Shown piece after piece: positions 17,538 through 27,189 of a DNA stretch of 64,000 bases. The stretch spans positions 110,068-174,067 of the forward strand of contig JAGPCY010000019.1 in assembly GCA_018057825.1 (NCBI GenBank). Direction: 5' to 3'. Below the pieces are notes generated by a model, which saw only the letters and a program-made list of their open reading frames with translations, had not been told where the DNA came from and did no database searches. The stretch's first letter is position 1; every line of letters begins with the position of its first letter. A program made the position numbers and the translations under genes. The stretch is from Kofleriaceae bacterium. GTDB lineage: Bacteria > Myxococcota_A > Polyangia > Haliangiales > Haliangiaceae.

Positions 17538-18386
17538 ATGGCTGCCACCCCTTCGTCCGCCCTCGCCCAAGACGCTCAGCTCACCGCGGCGCGCCGCGAG
17601 GACAAGTTCCTGGTCGCGCCCGACCTCGCGCGCCAGCTCGCGGCCGCGGCCAACCGCCACCTGACCCCGCACCGGTTCCGCGGCGAAGGCGCCAACCCGC
17701 TGCCCGGGGCGCGTCACTTCGTCACGACGATCTACTTCGACACCGCCGAGCGCGAGCTGTTCGCGTCGGCCCAGGCCGGGGCCGCGCACCTGAAGCTGCG
17801 CGCCAAGGAGTACTACGATCTCCACCCCGATCTGACCGAGCTGGCGACCGACGTCGCCGAGCTGGTGCGCTATCAGCCGATCGTCTGGCTCGAGCTCAAG
17901 CACAAGGACGCGGCGCTGTCGGGCAAGCAGCGCATCGGGATCCCCAAGGCCGATCTGCCGGGGTTCTTCGCGGCCGGTCGCTTGACCCCGGCGACGATCG
18001 CGATCCAGGAGGCGGCGTTCGGCGCCGACGCCCAGCAGGTCCTGGCCGAGGTGGTGCGGCTGTGCGCGAGCTGCCGGCAGCCGCTGGCCGCCGATTGCCT
18101 GGTCAACTACCGACGCCAGGCCTGGCAGGACGACGACGGCGAGCTGCGCCTGACGATCGACACCGGCCTGTCGTTCTTCGCGCCGCCGGCTGACTTGTGG
18201 CAGCGCCGCAAGGCCCTGGTCCGCGAGTCGCTCGGCCCGGCGGTGGCCACCGAGGCGCGCCGCGTCCTCGAGATCAAGACCCGGGGCCCGGCCCCGAGCT
18301 GGCTGCGCGACCTCCTGGCCCAGCTCGCGCTCGCGCCGATCGGGTTCAGCAAGTTCGAGGCGGCCTCGGCTGCGGTCCATGGCTGA
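17538..18386 (+). CDS. VTC-domain polyphosphate polymerase
   Basis: A 282-residue protein from the ATG at 17538; in-frame starts at 17460 and 17496 would lengthen the N-terminus. It carries the VTC/triphosphate-tunnel pattern. REDKFLV is the ExK motif, YFDTAERELF follows, then LKLRAKEYY with basic tunnel residues, WLELKHKD, IDTGLSFF, and a closing VLEIKTRGPAPSWL. In yeast Vtc4 this domain makes polyphosphate from ATP. The gene overlaps the next by 8 bases, so the three genes to 22105 form one operon. Bacterial VTC proteins are poorly studied, so the activity is inferred from the family. Confidence 0.85.
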   Translation: MAATPSSALAQDAQLTAARREDKFLVAPDLARQLAAAANRHLTPHRFRGEGANPLPGARHFVTTIYFDTAERELFASAQAGAAHLKLRAKEYYDLHPDLTELATDVAELVRYQPIVWLELKHKDAALSGKQRIGIPKADLPGFFAAGRLTPATIAIQEAAFGADAQQVLAEVVRLCASCRQPLAADCLVNYRRQAWQDDDGELRLTIDTGLSFFAPPADLWQRRKALVRESLGPAVATEARRVLEIKTRGPAPSWLRDLLAQLALAPIGFSKFEAASAAVHG

Positions 18387-20385
18387 GCGCGGCGGACGAC
18401 GCCGGCTCCGTCTCGCGGCGGCCTGGCTCTTGACCGCGGCGATCGCGGTGTTCGCGCTCGTCGACTGGGGCGGCGACGACGACGCTCGCATCGCCGCCAC
18501 CGCTGGCGATGGCGACGGCGATCCCGAGCTGCGCATCCGCATGCTGTCCGACGCCGAGGTCAGCCCGGGCGACGCGATCGTCGTGCGCTTCGACAACGCC
18601 GACCCGGCGCTGCCGCTGGCCGCGCGCATCGGCGGCGAGACCGCCGACATCCTCGATCGCCGACCGCGCTCGGCAGTGGTCCGGGTGCCGCTCGACGCGC
18701 CGACCGGGCGCGCGCCGCTGCGCTTGACCCAGGGCTCGCGCAAGAGCAAGGCCTGGGACCTGCTCGTGCGGCCGCCGCGCCATCGCAAGCTGTGGCCGCG
18801 CATCATCGGCGGGCTGGCCCTGTTCCTGTACGGCTTCGGGGTGCTGGCGAGCGGGCTGCGCGGGCTGGCCGGACGCCGGTTGCGCGCCCAGCTCGGCCGC
18901 TTGACCGAGGCGCCGCTGCGAGCCACCGGCCTGGGCGTCGCGATCGGCGCCGCGACCCAGCTCACCACCACCGCGACCGCGGTCACCGTCGGGCTGATCG
19001 AGGCGCGGCTCCTGGCGCTGGCGCCGGCCCTGGCGATCGCGGTCGGCGCGCTCCTCGGCGCGTCGCTCATCGGCGCGCTCCTGCCGCTGGGCTTCGCCAA
19101 GGTCAGCCTCGAGATCATCGCGGTCGGCGTGGTGTGGACGACCCTGGCCGATCGCCGCCACGCCCGCGCGGTCGGACACGCGGTCTTGGGCGCGGGGCTC
19201 GTGCTCTATGGCCTGCGGCTCCTGCAGACCGGGGTCGAGCCGCTCCTGGCCGATCCCAAGCTCCTGCCCTACGTCGGCTACCTGCAGGCCGGCGGGCTCG
19301 GGCCGCTGGCGCTGGCGTTCCTGGTCGGCGTGATCGGCGGCCTGATCCTGCAGGGCCCGGGGCCGGTCTACGGCCTGGGCCTAGGCCTGGCCCAGGTGTC
19401 GGGCGCGCTCAGCCTGTCGAACCTGCTGGCGATCCTGGCCGGCGCCAACCTGGGCGCGGCGATCGGCGCGGCGTTGATCCTCGGCTCGTCGGCGCGAGCG
19501 CGACCGCTGGCGCGATGGCAGCTCGGGTTCGGGATCGCCGCCGCGCTGGTGGGGTTGGCCTTGGTCCCGGCGGTGGTCGCGCTGGCCGACGCGCTCGTGC
19601 CGGGGGCACCCGACGCGATCGACTACCGCAAGAGCGTGATGGTGCCGCACCTCTCGGGCCACCTCGCGCTCGGCTTCGCCGCCAGCCAGCTCGCGATCGC
19701 CGCCGGCCTGGCCGCGCTGGTCGCCGGGCCGCTGGCGCGCCGGCTGCGGGCCCGACCGAGCGATCCCGGGCGGGCCACCGCGACCGCCGAGCTGGCGCTG
19801 CCCGAGCTGGCCGCCGGTCTGCGCAAGCACCGGGCCGCCCTCGACGCGATCGTCGCCACGGTCGCCACCGGCGAGCGCAACCGCGGCGAGCTCGAGGCCA
19901 CGCTGGCCGAGGCCCGGGCCGGCGCCGAGGAGCTGTTCGCCAGCCTGGCCGATGCGCCGTCGTCGCCCGACCTCGATCGCGCGCGGCGCGCCACCCTCGG
20001 CACGCTCCAGCTCCAGCGCGCGGTCGAGCACCTGGTCCACGTCGCCGAGCTCGGCGTCGAGCGCGGGCTGGCGCTGTCGCCGGCCGAGCACGAGCTGGTC
20101 GGGCGCCTCCATCGGCTGGCCGACGCGTCGCTGGCGGCGCTGATCGAGGCCACCGACGGCGGCCGCGCGATCGACCTCGAGGCGGCGCGCGGGCGCGAGA
20201 TCGAGATGAACCTGGTCGAGGCGGCGGCCCGCACCGCCGGCACCAGCGTGGCGCCGCGGCACAACCAGTCGACCTCGGTGCGGCTCGGCCTGGCCGAGCT
20301 GATCGATGGCTTCGAGCACCTGGGCAATCACCTGTTCCGGGTCGCCAAGGCCCTGACGGAGGACGACGATGACGACCTCGACTGA
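18379..20385 (+). CDS. Na/Pi-cotransporter-like protein with IPT-like and PhoU-like domains
   Basis: A 668-residue protein. An N-terminal membrane anchor (about 12-30) is followed by an Ig/IPT-like domain (about 50-135). Eight or so membrane helices of the Na/Pi cotransporter fold come next (about 140-455), and then a helical PhoU-like tail (about 470-665). The first inverted-repeat motif reads ATQLTTTATAV where the family normally has QSSSA. The second (LILQGPGPVYGL) has lost the serines. It sits between a VTC polymerase and a kinase-like gene, overlapping both, so it may move phosphate or polyphosphate-linked substrate for that system. The altered motifs make plain Na/Pi transport uncertain. 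Confidence 0.8.
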   Translation: MAERGGRRRLRLAAAWLLTAAIAVFALVDWGGDDDARIAATAGDGDGDPELRIRMLSDAEVSPGDAIVVRFDNADPALPLAARIGGETADILDRRPRSAVVRVPLDAPTGRAPLRLTQGSRKSKAWDLLVRPPRHRKLWPRIIGGLALFLYGFGVLASGLRGLAGRRLRAQLGRLTEAPLRATGLGVAIGAATQLTTTATAVTVGLIEARLLALAPALAIAVGALLGASLIGALLPLGFAKVSLEIIAVGVVWTTLADRRHARAVGHAVLGAGLVLYGLRLLQTGVEPLLADPKLLPYVGYLQAGGLGPLALAFLVGVIGGLILQGPGPVYGLGLGLAQVSGALSLSNLLAILAGANLGAAIGAALILGSSARARPLARWQLGFGIAAALVGLALVPAVVALADALVPGAPDAIDYRKSVMVPHLSGHLALGFAASQLAIAAGLAALVAGPLARRLRARPSDPGRATATAELALPELAAGLRKHRAALDAIVATVATGERNRGELEATLAEARAGAEELFASLADAPSSPDLDRARRATLGTLQLQRAVEHLVHVAELGVERGLALSPAEHELVGRLHRLADASLAALIEATDGGRAIDLEAARGREIEMNLVEAAARTAGTSVAPRHNQSTSVRLGLAELIDGFEHLGNHLFRVAKALTEDDDDDLD

Positions 20386-22105
20386 GCGCGCAGCGCCGCG
20401 CGCGACCCTGGTGGTGTTCGAGGGCATCGACGGCAGCGGCAAGACCACGCTGTCGAACGCGGTGGCGGCGGCGCTGCGCGCCGACGGCCTGCGGGTCGCC
20501 CACGTCCGCGAGGGCGGCAACTTCGCCTCGGTGGTGACGACCGGCATCCGCGAGTTCGGCCGCGATGCCAAGAACCTCGCGCTATCACCTCACGCCGAGC
20601 TGTTCGTCTACCTGGCGCGCGAGCTCCAGCTCCTCGACGAGGCCACCGCGCCGGCCCTGGCCGAGGCCGACGTCGTGATCGCCGATCGCTTCTTCTACAC
20701 CGCCGAGCTCCTGGCGACCGCCGGCCGCGATCTGCCGGCGGCCGAGGTCGCGCCGATCGTCGCCGCGGCCACCCGCGGGGTCGTGCCGGATCTGGTGGTG
20801 GTCGTCGACGTCGATCCCCACCTGGCCCGAGCCCGACGCAAGGTCTCGAAGGTCGGCAAGCTCGATCCGCGGCCGCCGTCGCGCAAGGGCCTGGCCGGCG
20901 TCGGCCTACAGCACCGGCTGCGCGACGGCTACCTGGCGAGGGCCGCGGCCGAGCCGGCGCGCTGGATCGTGGTCGAGAACACCGAGGCCGACCTGGCCAG
21001 CCTGATCGACGGGCTGACCCGGGCGGTGCGCGCGATCCGCGGCGCCGACGTGGCGGCCGCCCGGGCCTGCCTGCCGGCGCCGATCGCCCGTCGGCCGGCC
21101 GCCACCGTCGACGACGCCGCCCAGGCCTTCGCGACCTGGCTCGACGACCGCGCCGAGCGCGAGCCGGCCCTGGCCGCGTCCTGGCTGGCGGGCCTGGCCG
21201 GGCCGAGCTGGCACGCCCGACGGCACCGCCTGCGGGCCGCGGCGCCGCTGGTGATCGCCGGCGGCCTGCGCAACCTCGCCGACGACGCGTCGTGGGCGTT
21301 GCGCCACGAGCTGGCCGAGGTCGCGCCCGGCCCGATCGCGCGCGGCTTCGTCGCGGCCACCGATCCGCTGGCCCTGGCGCCGCTGCCGGCCGAGCGCCAG
21401 GCCGAGGCCGCGGCCGCCGCCCGGGCCCTGGTCGGGCGCGCGCCCCGCGACGTCGCGAGCGCGCTGTGGGGCCGCGACGACGACCTGGCCTGGGAGCTGC
21501 GCGGCCAGCTGACGGGGGACGAGTTGGTCCGCTCGGTCGGCGGGGTCGCCGGGCCGCGGGCGTGGGCGATCCGCGACGCCTGGCTGGCGGCGAGCGGAGG
21601 CCTTGAGGCCCTGACCACCTACGAGCGCGCCCACCTGGCGTGCGGCGCGGTCGGCGGCCTGACCGACGACGCCGCCTGGACCTGGCGCAAGGCGGCCCGG
21701 GCCGCGGCGCCGGTGACCGCCCTGGCGTCGCTGTGGGGGGTGGGCGAGGAGCGAGCGTGGAAGTGGCGCGCCGAGGCCCTGGCGCGCGCACCCAAGACCG
21801 TCTTGGCGTCGCTGGCCGGCGTCGACGAGCCGCGCGCGTGGGCGATGCGCGCCGCGACCGTGGCCCGCTGCCCCGAGGCCCTCGACTCGATCCGCGGCCT
21901 CGACGGACCGGCGGCCTGGGACCTGCGGGCCCACGGCCAGGGCCCGTGGCCGGTGGCGGCGGTGAAGTCCCTCGGTCCGCTGGCGTTGACCGAGCGCGGC
22001 CGCGCCTTCCTGGCCGAGCAGCTCGTCCGGCTTCCGGACAGCCTGGCGCTGTGGCGGAGCGCGGCCCTGGTGGTCAGCCGGTCGGCCGACGCTGACGACG
22101 AGTAG
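20369..22105 (+). CDS. Thymidylate-kinase-like P-loop protein with W-R repeat tail
   Basis: A 578-residue protein whose start overlaps the previous gene by 17 bases. Residues 1-215 match the thymidylate kinase fold: P-loop [11 protein letters not shown] (about 15-25), an EGGNF segment where dTMP kinases have EPGGT, and the [12 protein letters not shown] motif. The lid region is lysine/arginine-rich ([11 protein letters not shown]). The rest, about 360 residues, holds seven or eight units of about 27 residues built on AWxxR, then proline, then SLxGL. This suggests a helical solenoid. dTMP kinase is possible, but the context and the tail point to another role, perhaps a phosphotransfer partner of the polyphosphate polymerase. 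Confidence 0.75.
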   Translation: MTTSTERAAPRATLVVFEGIDGSGKTTLSNAVAAALRADGLRVAHVREGGNFASVVTTGIREFGRDAKNLALSPHAELFVYLARELQLLDEATAPALAEADVVIADRFFYTAELLATAGRDLPAAEVAPIVAAATRGVVPDLVVVVDVDPHLARARRKVSKVGKLDPRPPSRKGLAGVGLQHRLRDGYLARAAAEPARWIVVENTEADLASLIDGLTRAVRAIRGADVAAARACLPAPIARRPAATVDDAAQAFATWLDDRAEREPALAASWLAGLAGPSWHARRHRLRAAAPLVIAGGLRNLADDASWALRHELAEVAPGPIARGFVAATDPLALAPLPAERQAEAAAAARALVGRAPRDVASALWGRDDDLAWELRGQLTGDELVRSVGGVAGPRAWAIRDAWLAASGGLEALTTYERAHLACGAVGGLTDDAAWTWRKAARAAAPVTALASLWGVGEERAWKWRAEALARAPKTVLASLAGVDEPRAWAMRAATVARCPEALDSIRGLDGPAAWDLRAHGQGPWPVAAVKSLGPLALTERGRAFLAEQLVRLPDSLALWRSAALVVSRSADADDE

Positions 22106-22179
22106 CCGGGCGCCGCGACGACGTGGCGCACCGGTGGGCGCTTGACCGCGGCGGCCTTCATGCTTATCGTCAATCGGCG

Positions 22180-22524
22180 ATGAACGAAGGCCGTGCCGCG
22201 GTCGCGACCTGCTGCCCACCGCGCAGCGAGCCCGATCTGCGCCCGGTCGAGGGCGAGCTGGCCGACGACGAGCTGGCGGCCCTGGCCAAGGCCCTGGCCC
22301 ACCCGGCGCGGATCAAGATCCTCCGCCTGCTGGCCCGCCGCGATGCCTGCGTGTGCGGCGACATCGTCGATGAGCTGCCGCTGGCGCAGTCGACGGTGTC
22401 GCAACACCTGAAGGTGCTCAAGGACGCCGGCCTCATCCACGGCGAGGTCGACGGGCCACGGGTCTGCTATTGCCTCGAGCCCCGCGCGGTGCGCCGGCTC
22501 AAGGCCCTGGTCGGTGGGCTGTGA
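22180..22524 (+). CDS. arsR: ArsR-family arsenite-responsive repressor
   Basis: A 114-residue winged-helix protein. The DNA-reading helix is [13 protein letters not shown]. Cys57 and Cys59 in ACVCGD match the CxC metalloid site of ArsR, and an extra CC pair lies at residues 11-12. The start is the ATG at 22180, a few bases after a TATCGT box, so the mRNA has almost no leader. It heads the ars operon and should repress it until As(III) binds. Confidence 0.93.
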   Translation: MNEGRAAVATCCPPRSEPDLRPVEGELADDELAALAKALAHPARIKILRLLARRDACVCGDIVDELPLAQSTVSQHLKVLKDAGLIHGEVDGPRVCYCLEPRAVRRLKALVGGL

Positions 22525-22571
22525 CTACCCCGCCGACGATCATCGCTTCCAGACGATAGAGGAGCCCGTCC

Positions 22572-22955
22572 ATGCCAACCCCGATTCGCGTCTTCGATCC
22601 CGCCCTGTGCTGCTCGACCGGCGTGTGTGGGCCGGGCGTCGACCCCGAGCTGGCGCGGTTCGCGGCCGACCTGGCGTGGCTGACCGCCCAGGGCGTCACC
22701 GTCGAGCGCTACAACCTGGCCCAACAGCCGGGCGCCTTCGCCGCGACTCCGGCCGTCAAGGACGCCCTGGCCCGGGGCCCCGAGGTGCTGCCGCTGATCG
22801 TGGTCAACGACCGCGTCGCCGTCGAGGGCGCCTACCCGTCGCGCGAGACCCTGGCGGCCCTGGCCGGCGTCGTGGTGCGCAAGCTGCCGGTCGCCGCGGC
22901 CAGCGCGTGCTGCGCGCCCAGCCCGGCCGAGCCCGACAAGCCGAGCTGCTGCTGA
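22572..22955 (+). CDS. arsD: ArsD arsenite metallochaperone
   Basis: A 127-residue protein. The essential cysteines sit at 13, 14 and 19 in ALCCSTGVCG, matching Cys12, 13 and 18 of E. coli ArsD. Two further vicinal Cys pairs lie near the C-terminus (ACC and the terminal SCC). An AGAGGAG ribosome-binding site precedes the ATG by 7 bases. ArsD passes As(III) to ArsA, which is the next gene. Confidence 0.95.
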   Translation: MPTPIRVFDPALCCSTGVCGPGVDPELARFAADLAWLTAQGVTVERYNLAQQPGAFAATPAVKDALARGPEVLPLIVVNDRVAVEGAYPSRETLAALAGVVVRKLPVAAASACCAPSPAEPDKPSCC

Positions 22956-22986
22956 CCGCCCACCCACGCCCTCCGCGAGCCCCGCC

Positions 22987-24822
22987 GTGGATCTCCTCGA
23001 CCTCCCCCCGCGCAACCTGCTGTTCACCGGCAAGGGCGGCGTCGGCAAGACCAGCGTCGCCTGCGCCACCGCGTTGACGCTGGCGGCGCGCGGTCGCCGC
23101 GTGCTCCTGGTGTCGACCGACCCGGCGTCGAACCTGGACGAGGTCCTGGCCACGCCGCTCGGGCCGACCCCGCGGGCGGTGGCCGACGCCCCCGGCCTGG
23201 CCGCCGCCAACCTCGATCCCGAGGCTGCGGCTCGCGCCTACCGCGAGCGGGTGGTCGGCCCGTACCGCGGCCTCCTGCCGGCCTCGGCCCTGGCCTCGAT
23301 CGAAGAACAACTGGCCGGCGCGTGTACCGTCGAGATCGCCGCGTTCGACGAGTTCGCCAAGCTCCTGGGAGATCCCGAGACCACCGACTCCTACGACCAC
23401 GTCGTCTTCGACACCGCGCCGACCGGCCACACCCTGCGCCTCCTCGAGCTGCCGGCGGCGTGGTCGGGCTTCCTCGCCGACAACGTCGGCGGCACCTCGT
23501 GCCTCGGCCCGCTGGCCGGCCTGACCGCCCAGGCCGCGCTCTACACCGCGGCCCGCGCCGCGCTGGCCGATCCGACCCGGACCGCGGTGGTCCTGGTCAC
23601 GCGCGCCGAGCCCGCGGCGCTGCGCGAGGCCGAGCGGACCCGCGGCGAGCTGGCCGGCCTGGGGATCGCGCCGCAAGCCTTGATCGTGAACGGCGTCTTC
23701 CGCGCCACCGACCCCACCGATCCGATCGCCCTTGCACTCGAGGCCGCCGGCCGCGCCGCCCTGGCCGCCGCCCCGCCCGCGCTGGCCGCGCTGGCCGCGC
23801 TGCCGCGCCGGGTCCTGCCGCTTCTGCCCTTCGGCCTGGTCGGCCTGCCGGCGCTGCGGCGCCTCCTCGCCGCCGACGTCGCCGACACCGCCGACATCGC
23901 TGCCATCACCGATGTCGCCGACACCGCGGCCATCACCGACGCCGACGCCCCGACGCTCACCCCCAGCGACGCCCCGCCGCTCGACGCGCTCTTCGACGAC
24001 CTCGCGGCCGATGGCCACGGCGTGATCATGACCATGGGCAAGGGCGGCGTCGGCAAGACCACGATCGCGGTCGCGATCGCCCGCGCGCTGGTCGAGCGCG
24101 GCCACCCGGTGCACCTGACCACGACCGATCCCGCGGCCCATGTCGCCGAGGCCCTCGGCGCCAGCGTCGCCGGCCTCACCGTCAGCCGCATCGACCCGGC
24201 CGCCGAGACCGCCGCCTACGCCGCCGAGATCATGGCCACCGCCGGCGCCGGGCTCGACGACGGCGGCCGCGCGCTCCTGGCCGAGGATCTGCGCAGCCCG
24301 TGCACCGAGGAGATCGCGGTGTTCCGCGCGTTCGCGCGGGCGGTCGACGGCGGCGACCGCGGCTTCGTCGTGATCGACACCGCCCCGACGGGCCACACGC
24401 TGCTGCTCCTCGACGCCGCCCTCGCCTACCACCGCGAGGTCGCGCGCACCACCGGCGAGGTCCCGCCCGAGGTCCGCCGACTCCTGCCGCGCCTGCGCGA
24501 CCCGGCCTTCACCAAGATCCTCCTGGTGACCCTGGCCGAGGCCACGCCGGTCCACGAGGCCGCGGCCCTGGCCCGCGACCTGGCCCGCGCCGAGATCCGA
24601 CCGTTCGCCTGGATCATCAACCAGAGCCTCGCGCCGCTCGCGGTCCGCGATCCGGTGCTGCGCCGTCGCCGCGCCGCCGAGGCGCCGTTCCACGCCGAGG
24701 TCGCGGCCGCCGCGCCGCGCCGCGCGGTCGTGCCATGGCGGGCGCCGATCATGCCCAGCCAACCGCCGATCGCCGCCGCCCAACCGCCGGCGACCGCCGC
24801 GCCCACCGCCACGAGGTCCTGA
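22987..24822 (+). CDS. arsA: ArsA arsenite-stimulated ATPase
   Basis: A 611-residue two-half ATPase. Each half has a deviant Walker A (GKGGVGKTS near residue 17, GKGGVGKTT near 350) and a DTAPTGHTL signal-transduction motif. Cysteines in [12 protein letters not shown] and [12 protein letters not shown] correspond to the paired As(III)-binding positions. A linker region with ADTAD/ITDVADT-like repeats lies between the halves (about 297-320). It should power arsenite efflux, here with an Acr3 carrier. The stop overlaps the acr3 start (TGATG). Confidence 0.95.
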   Translation: MDLLDLPPRNLLFTGKGGVGKTSVACATALTLAARGRRVLLVSTDPASNLDEVLATPLGPTPRAVADAPGLAAANLDPEAAARAYRERVVGPYRGLLPASALASIEEQLAGACTVEIAAFDEFAKLLGDPETTDSYDHVVFDTAPTGHTLRLLELPAAWSGFLADNVGGTSCLGPLAGLTAQAALYTAARAALADPTRTAVVLVTRAEPAALREAERTRGELAGLGIAPQALIVNGVFRATDPTDPIALALEAAGRAALAAAPPALAALAALPRRVLPLLPFGLVGLPALRRLLAADVADTADIAAITDVADTAAITDADAPTLTPSDAPPLDALFDDLAADGHGVIMTMGKGGVGKTTIAVAIARALVERGHPVHLTTTDPAAHVAEALGASVAGLTVSRIDPAAETAAYAAEIMATAGAGLDDGGRALLAEDLRSPCTEEIAVFRAFARAVDGGDRGFVVIDTAPTGHTLLLLDAALAYHREVARTTGEVPPEVRRLLPRLRDPAFTKILLVTLAEATPVHEAAALARDLARAEIRPFAWIINQSLAPLAVRDPVLRRRRAAEAPFHAEVAAAAPRRAVVPWRAPIMPSQPPIAAAQPPATAAPTATRS

Positions 24823-25907
24823 TGTCCCGCGCTGCGCCCAGCCTGCTCGGCAAGCTGTCGTTCCTCGATCGCTACCTGACGGTGTGGATCTTCCTGGCCA
24901 TGGCGGTCGGCGTCGGCCTCGGCAACGCCGCGCCGGGCGCCTCGGCGTCCCTCGAGCGGCTGAGCGTCGGCACCACCTCGATCCCGATCGCGGTTGGCCT
25001 CATCCTCATGATGTACCCGCCGCTGGCCAAGGTCCGCTACGAGGAGCTGGGCCGGGTCTTCCGCGACACCCGGGTGCTGACGCTGTCGCTGGTGCAGAAC
25101 TGGATCATCGGACCGATCCTCATGTTCGGGCTGGCCGTCGTGCTCCTGCCCGATCACCCCGGCTACATGCTCGGCCTGATCTTGATCGGCCTGGCCCGAT
25201 GCATCGCGATGGTGATCGTGTGGAACGATCTGGCCAAGGGCGACACCGAGTACTGCGCCGGCCTGGTCGCGCTCAACTCGATCTTCCAGGTCCTGTTCTT
25301 CTCGCTCTACGCCTACCTGTTCGCCACGGTCCTGCCGAGCTGGCTCGGCCTGCCGACCGCCGCCGTCGACGTCACGATCGGCGAGATCGCGACCTCGGTG
25401 GCGATCTACCTGGGCGTGCCCTTCGCCGCCGGGTTCCTGACCCGCCAGCTCCTGGTCCGCGCCAAGGGCCGCGACTGGTACGAGCGCGAGTTCGTGCCGC
25501 GCATCAGCCCGCTCACCCTGGTGGCGCTCCTGTTCACGATCGTCGTCATGTTCTCGCTCAAGGGCCAGGCCATCGTCGAGCTGCCCCTCGACGTGGTCCG
25601 CATCGCCATCCCGCTGCTCCTGTACTTCGTCGCGATGTTCGCGATCTCCTTCGCGCTCAGCAAGCGGGTCGGCGCGACCTACCCGCAGAGCGCGACCTTG
25701 TCGTTCACCGCCGCGTCCAACAACTTCGAGCTGGCCATCGCGGTCGCGATCGCCAGCTTCGGCATCCACAGCGACGCCGCCTTCGCCGCGGTGATCGGCC
25801 CGCTGGTCGAGGTGCCGGTGCTGATCGGCCTGGTCAACGTCGCGCTGTGGGCCCAGCGCCGCTACTTCCCGGCCGCCGCCGCGGCCGCCCCCGCCGGAGG
25901 TTCGTGA
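24822..25907 (+). CDS. acr3: Acr3 arsenite efflux permease
   Basis: A 361-residue protein with about ten membrane helices. It has the Acr3-family pieces [16 protein letters not shown] near the start, [19 protein letters not shown] with the essential Cys in helix 4, and [16 protein letters not shown] near the end. It exports As(III). It overlaps arsA by one base and is followed by arsC. Confidence 0.95.
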   Translation: MSRAAPSLLGKLSFLDRYLTVWIFLAMAVGVGLGNAAPGASASLERLSVGTTSIPIAVGLILMMYPPLAKVRYEELGRVFRDTRVLTLSLVQNWIIGPILMFGLAVVLLPDHPGYMLGLILIGLARCIAMVIVWNDLAKGDTEYCAGLVALNSIFQVLFFSLYAYLFATVLPSWLGLPTAAVDVTIGEIATSVAIYLGVPFAAGFLTRQLLVRAKGRDWYEREFVPRISPLTLVALLFTIVVMFSLKGQAIVELPLDVVRIAIPLLLYFVAMFAISFALSKRVGATYPQSATLSFTAASNNFELAIAVAIASFGIHSDAAFAAVIGPLVEVPVLIGLVNVALWAQRRYFPAAAAAAPAGGS

Positions 25908-25909
25908 TC

Positions 25910-26353
25910 ATGGCGCCGTCCTCGATCCTGTTTCTGTGCGTGGCCAACTCGGCGCGCAGCCAGATGGCCGAGGGCCTGGCCCGCGCTCGACTGGGAGACC
26001 GCGTCCGCATCCAGAGCGCCGGCAGCGCGCCGGCCACGGTCAACCCCTACGCGATCGCGGTGATGGCCGAGCTCGGCATCGACCTGACCGGTCACCACTC
26101 GAAGTCGGTCGACACCATCGACCCGACCACCGTCGACACCGTGATCACGCTGTGCGCCGAGGAGGTGTGCCCGGTGTTCCTCGGCGGCGCCGCCCGTCGG
26201 CACTGGCCGATCGACGACCCGGCCAGCCGCGATCCCGCGCTCACGCCCGACCAGCACCTGGCGCGGTTCCGCATCGCCCGCGACACCCTGGCCGCCAAGC
26301 TCGAGGCCTTGGCCGCCGAGCTCGCCACGCCCCCCGCTCACCCCGGAGCCTGA
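25910..26353 (+). CDS. arsC: Thioredoxin-type arsenate reductase
   Basis: A 147-residue protein of the low-molecular-weight tyrosine phosphatase fold. The catalytic loop CVANSARS gives Cys10 and Arg16. Cys82 and Cys87 would relay the disulfide, close to Cys10/82/89 of the S. aureus enzyme. The ATG at 25910 lies 9 bases after GGAGG; a GTG at 25904 overlaps the acr3 stop but has poor ribosome-binding-site spacing. It reduces As(V) to As(III), the substrate of ArsA/Acr3 and ArsM. Confidence 0.93.
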   Translation: MAPSSILFLCVANSARSQMAEGLARARLGDRVRIQSAGSAPATVNPYAIAVMAELGIDLTGHHSKSVDTIDPTTVDTVITLCAEEVCPVFLGGAARRHWPIDDPASRDPALTPDQHLARFRIARDTLAAKLEALAAELATPPAHPGA

Positions 26354-26355
26354 TC

Positions 26356-27174
26356 ATGTCGACCCCAGCCGCGCCGCCGTCCTCACCACCACCCGACCCG
26401 ACCGATCCCGCCGACGCGATCCGCGCCATGGTCCGCGATCAGTACGGCGCGGTCGCCCGCGGCGCCGCCTCCGGCTGCGCGCCGAGCTGTTGCGGCCCGA
26501 CCCCGACCGCCGCCGCCGCCCTCGGCTACTCGCCCGACGAGCAGGCCGCGATCCCGGCCGGTGCCGACCTCGGCATGGGCTGCGGCAACCCGACCGCGCT
26601 GGCCGCCCTGCGACCGGGCGAGACCGTGGTCGACCTCGGCGCCGGCGGCGGCTTCGACTGCTTCCTGGCCGCCCGTCAGGTCGGCGCCACCGGCCGGGTG
26701 ATCGGCGTCGACATGACGCCGGACATGGTGACCCTGGCGCGCGCCAACGCCCGCCGCCACGGCGCGACCAACGTCGAGTTCCGCCTCGGCGAGATCGAGC
26801 ACCTGCCGATCGCCGACGCCAGCGCCGACGTGATCCTGTCGAACTGCGTCGTCAACCTGTCGCCCGACAAGGGCGCGGTGTTCCGCGACGCGTTCCGGGT
26901 GTTGCGCCCGGGCGGCCGGCTGGCGATCTCGGATGTGGTCGCGACCGCGCCCTTGCCCGAGCACCTGGCCGCCGACCGCGCCGCCCTCACCGGCTGCGTC
27001 GCCGGCGCGGCCTCGGTCGAGACCGTCGGGGCGCTCTTGCGGGCGGCCGGGTTCGTCGACGTGACCGTCGCGATCGATGCCGGCAGCGCGGCCTTCATCG
27101 CCGACTGGCTCCCCGGCTCAGGCGTCGAGCGCTACATCGCCTCGGCCAAGATCACCGCCCACAAGCCGGCGTGA
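26356..27174 (+). CDS. arsM: ArsM arsenite methyltransferase
   Basis: A 272-residue SAM-dependent methyltransferase. Motif I is [11 protein letters not shown]. The three arsenic-binding cysteines are present: Cys76 in GMGCGNP, Cys164 in LSNCVVNLS and Cys214 in TGCVAG. A CAPSCC cluster sits at 41-46. It methylates As(III) to volatile or less retained forms, adding to efflux. It is the last gene of the operon and converges with the PiT transporter gene 16 bases away. Confidence 0.94.
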   Translation: MSTPAAPPSSPPPDPTDPADAIRAMVRDQYGAVARGAASGCAPSCCGPTPTAAAALGYSPDEQAAIPAGADLGMGCGNPTALAALRPGETVVDLGAGGGFDCFLAARQVGATGRVIGVDMTPDMVTLARANARRHGATNVEFRLGEIEHLPIADASADVILSNCVVNLSPDKGAVFRDAFRVLRPGGRLAISDVVATAPLPEHLAADRAALTGCVAGAASVETVGALLRAAGFVDVTVAIDAGSAAFIADWLPGSGVERYIASAKITAHKPA

Positions 27175-27189
27175 GCCGGCCGCCGCGCG

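Noticed and set aside
20369..22105. Calling the gene plain tmk
   Set aside because: The EPGGT motif is altered, the protein is more than twice the usual length, and the operon context is polyphosphate-related, so dTMP kinase activity is not safe to assert.
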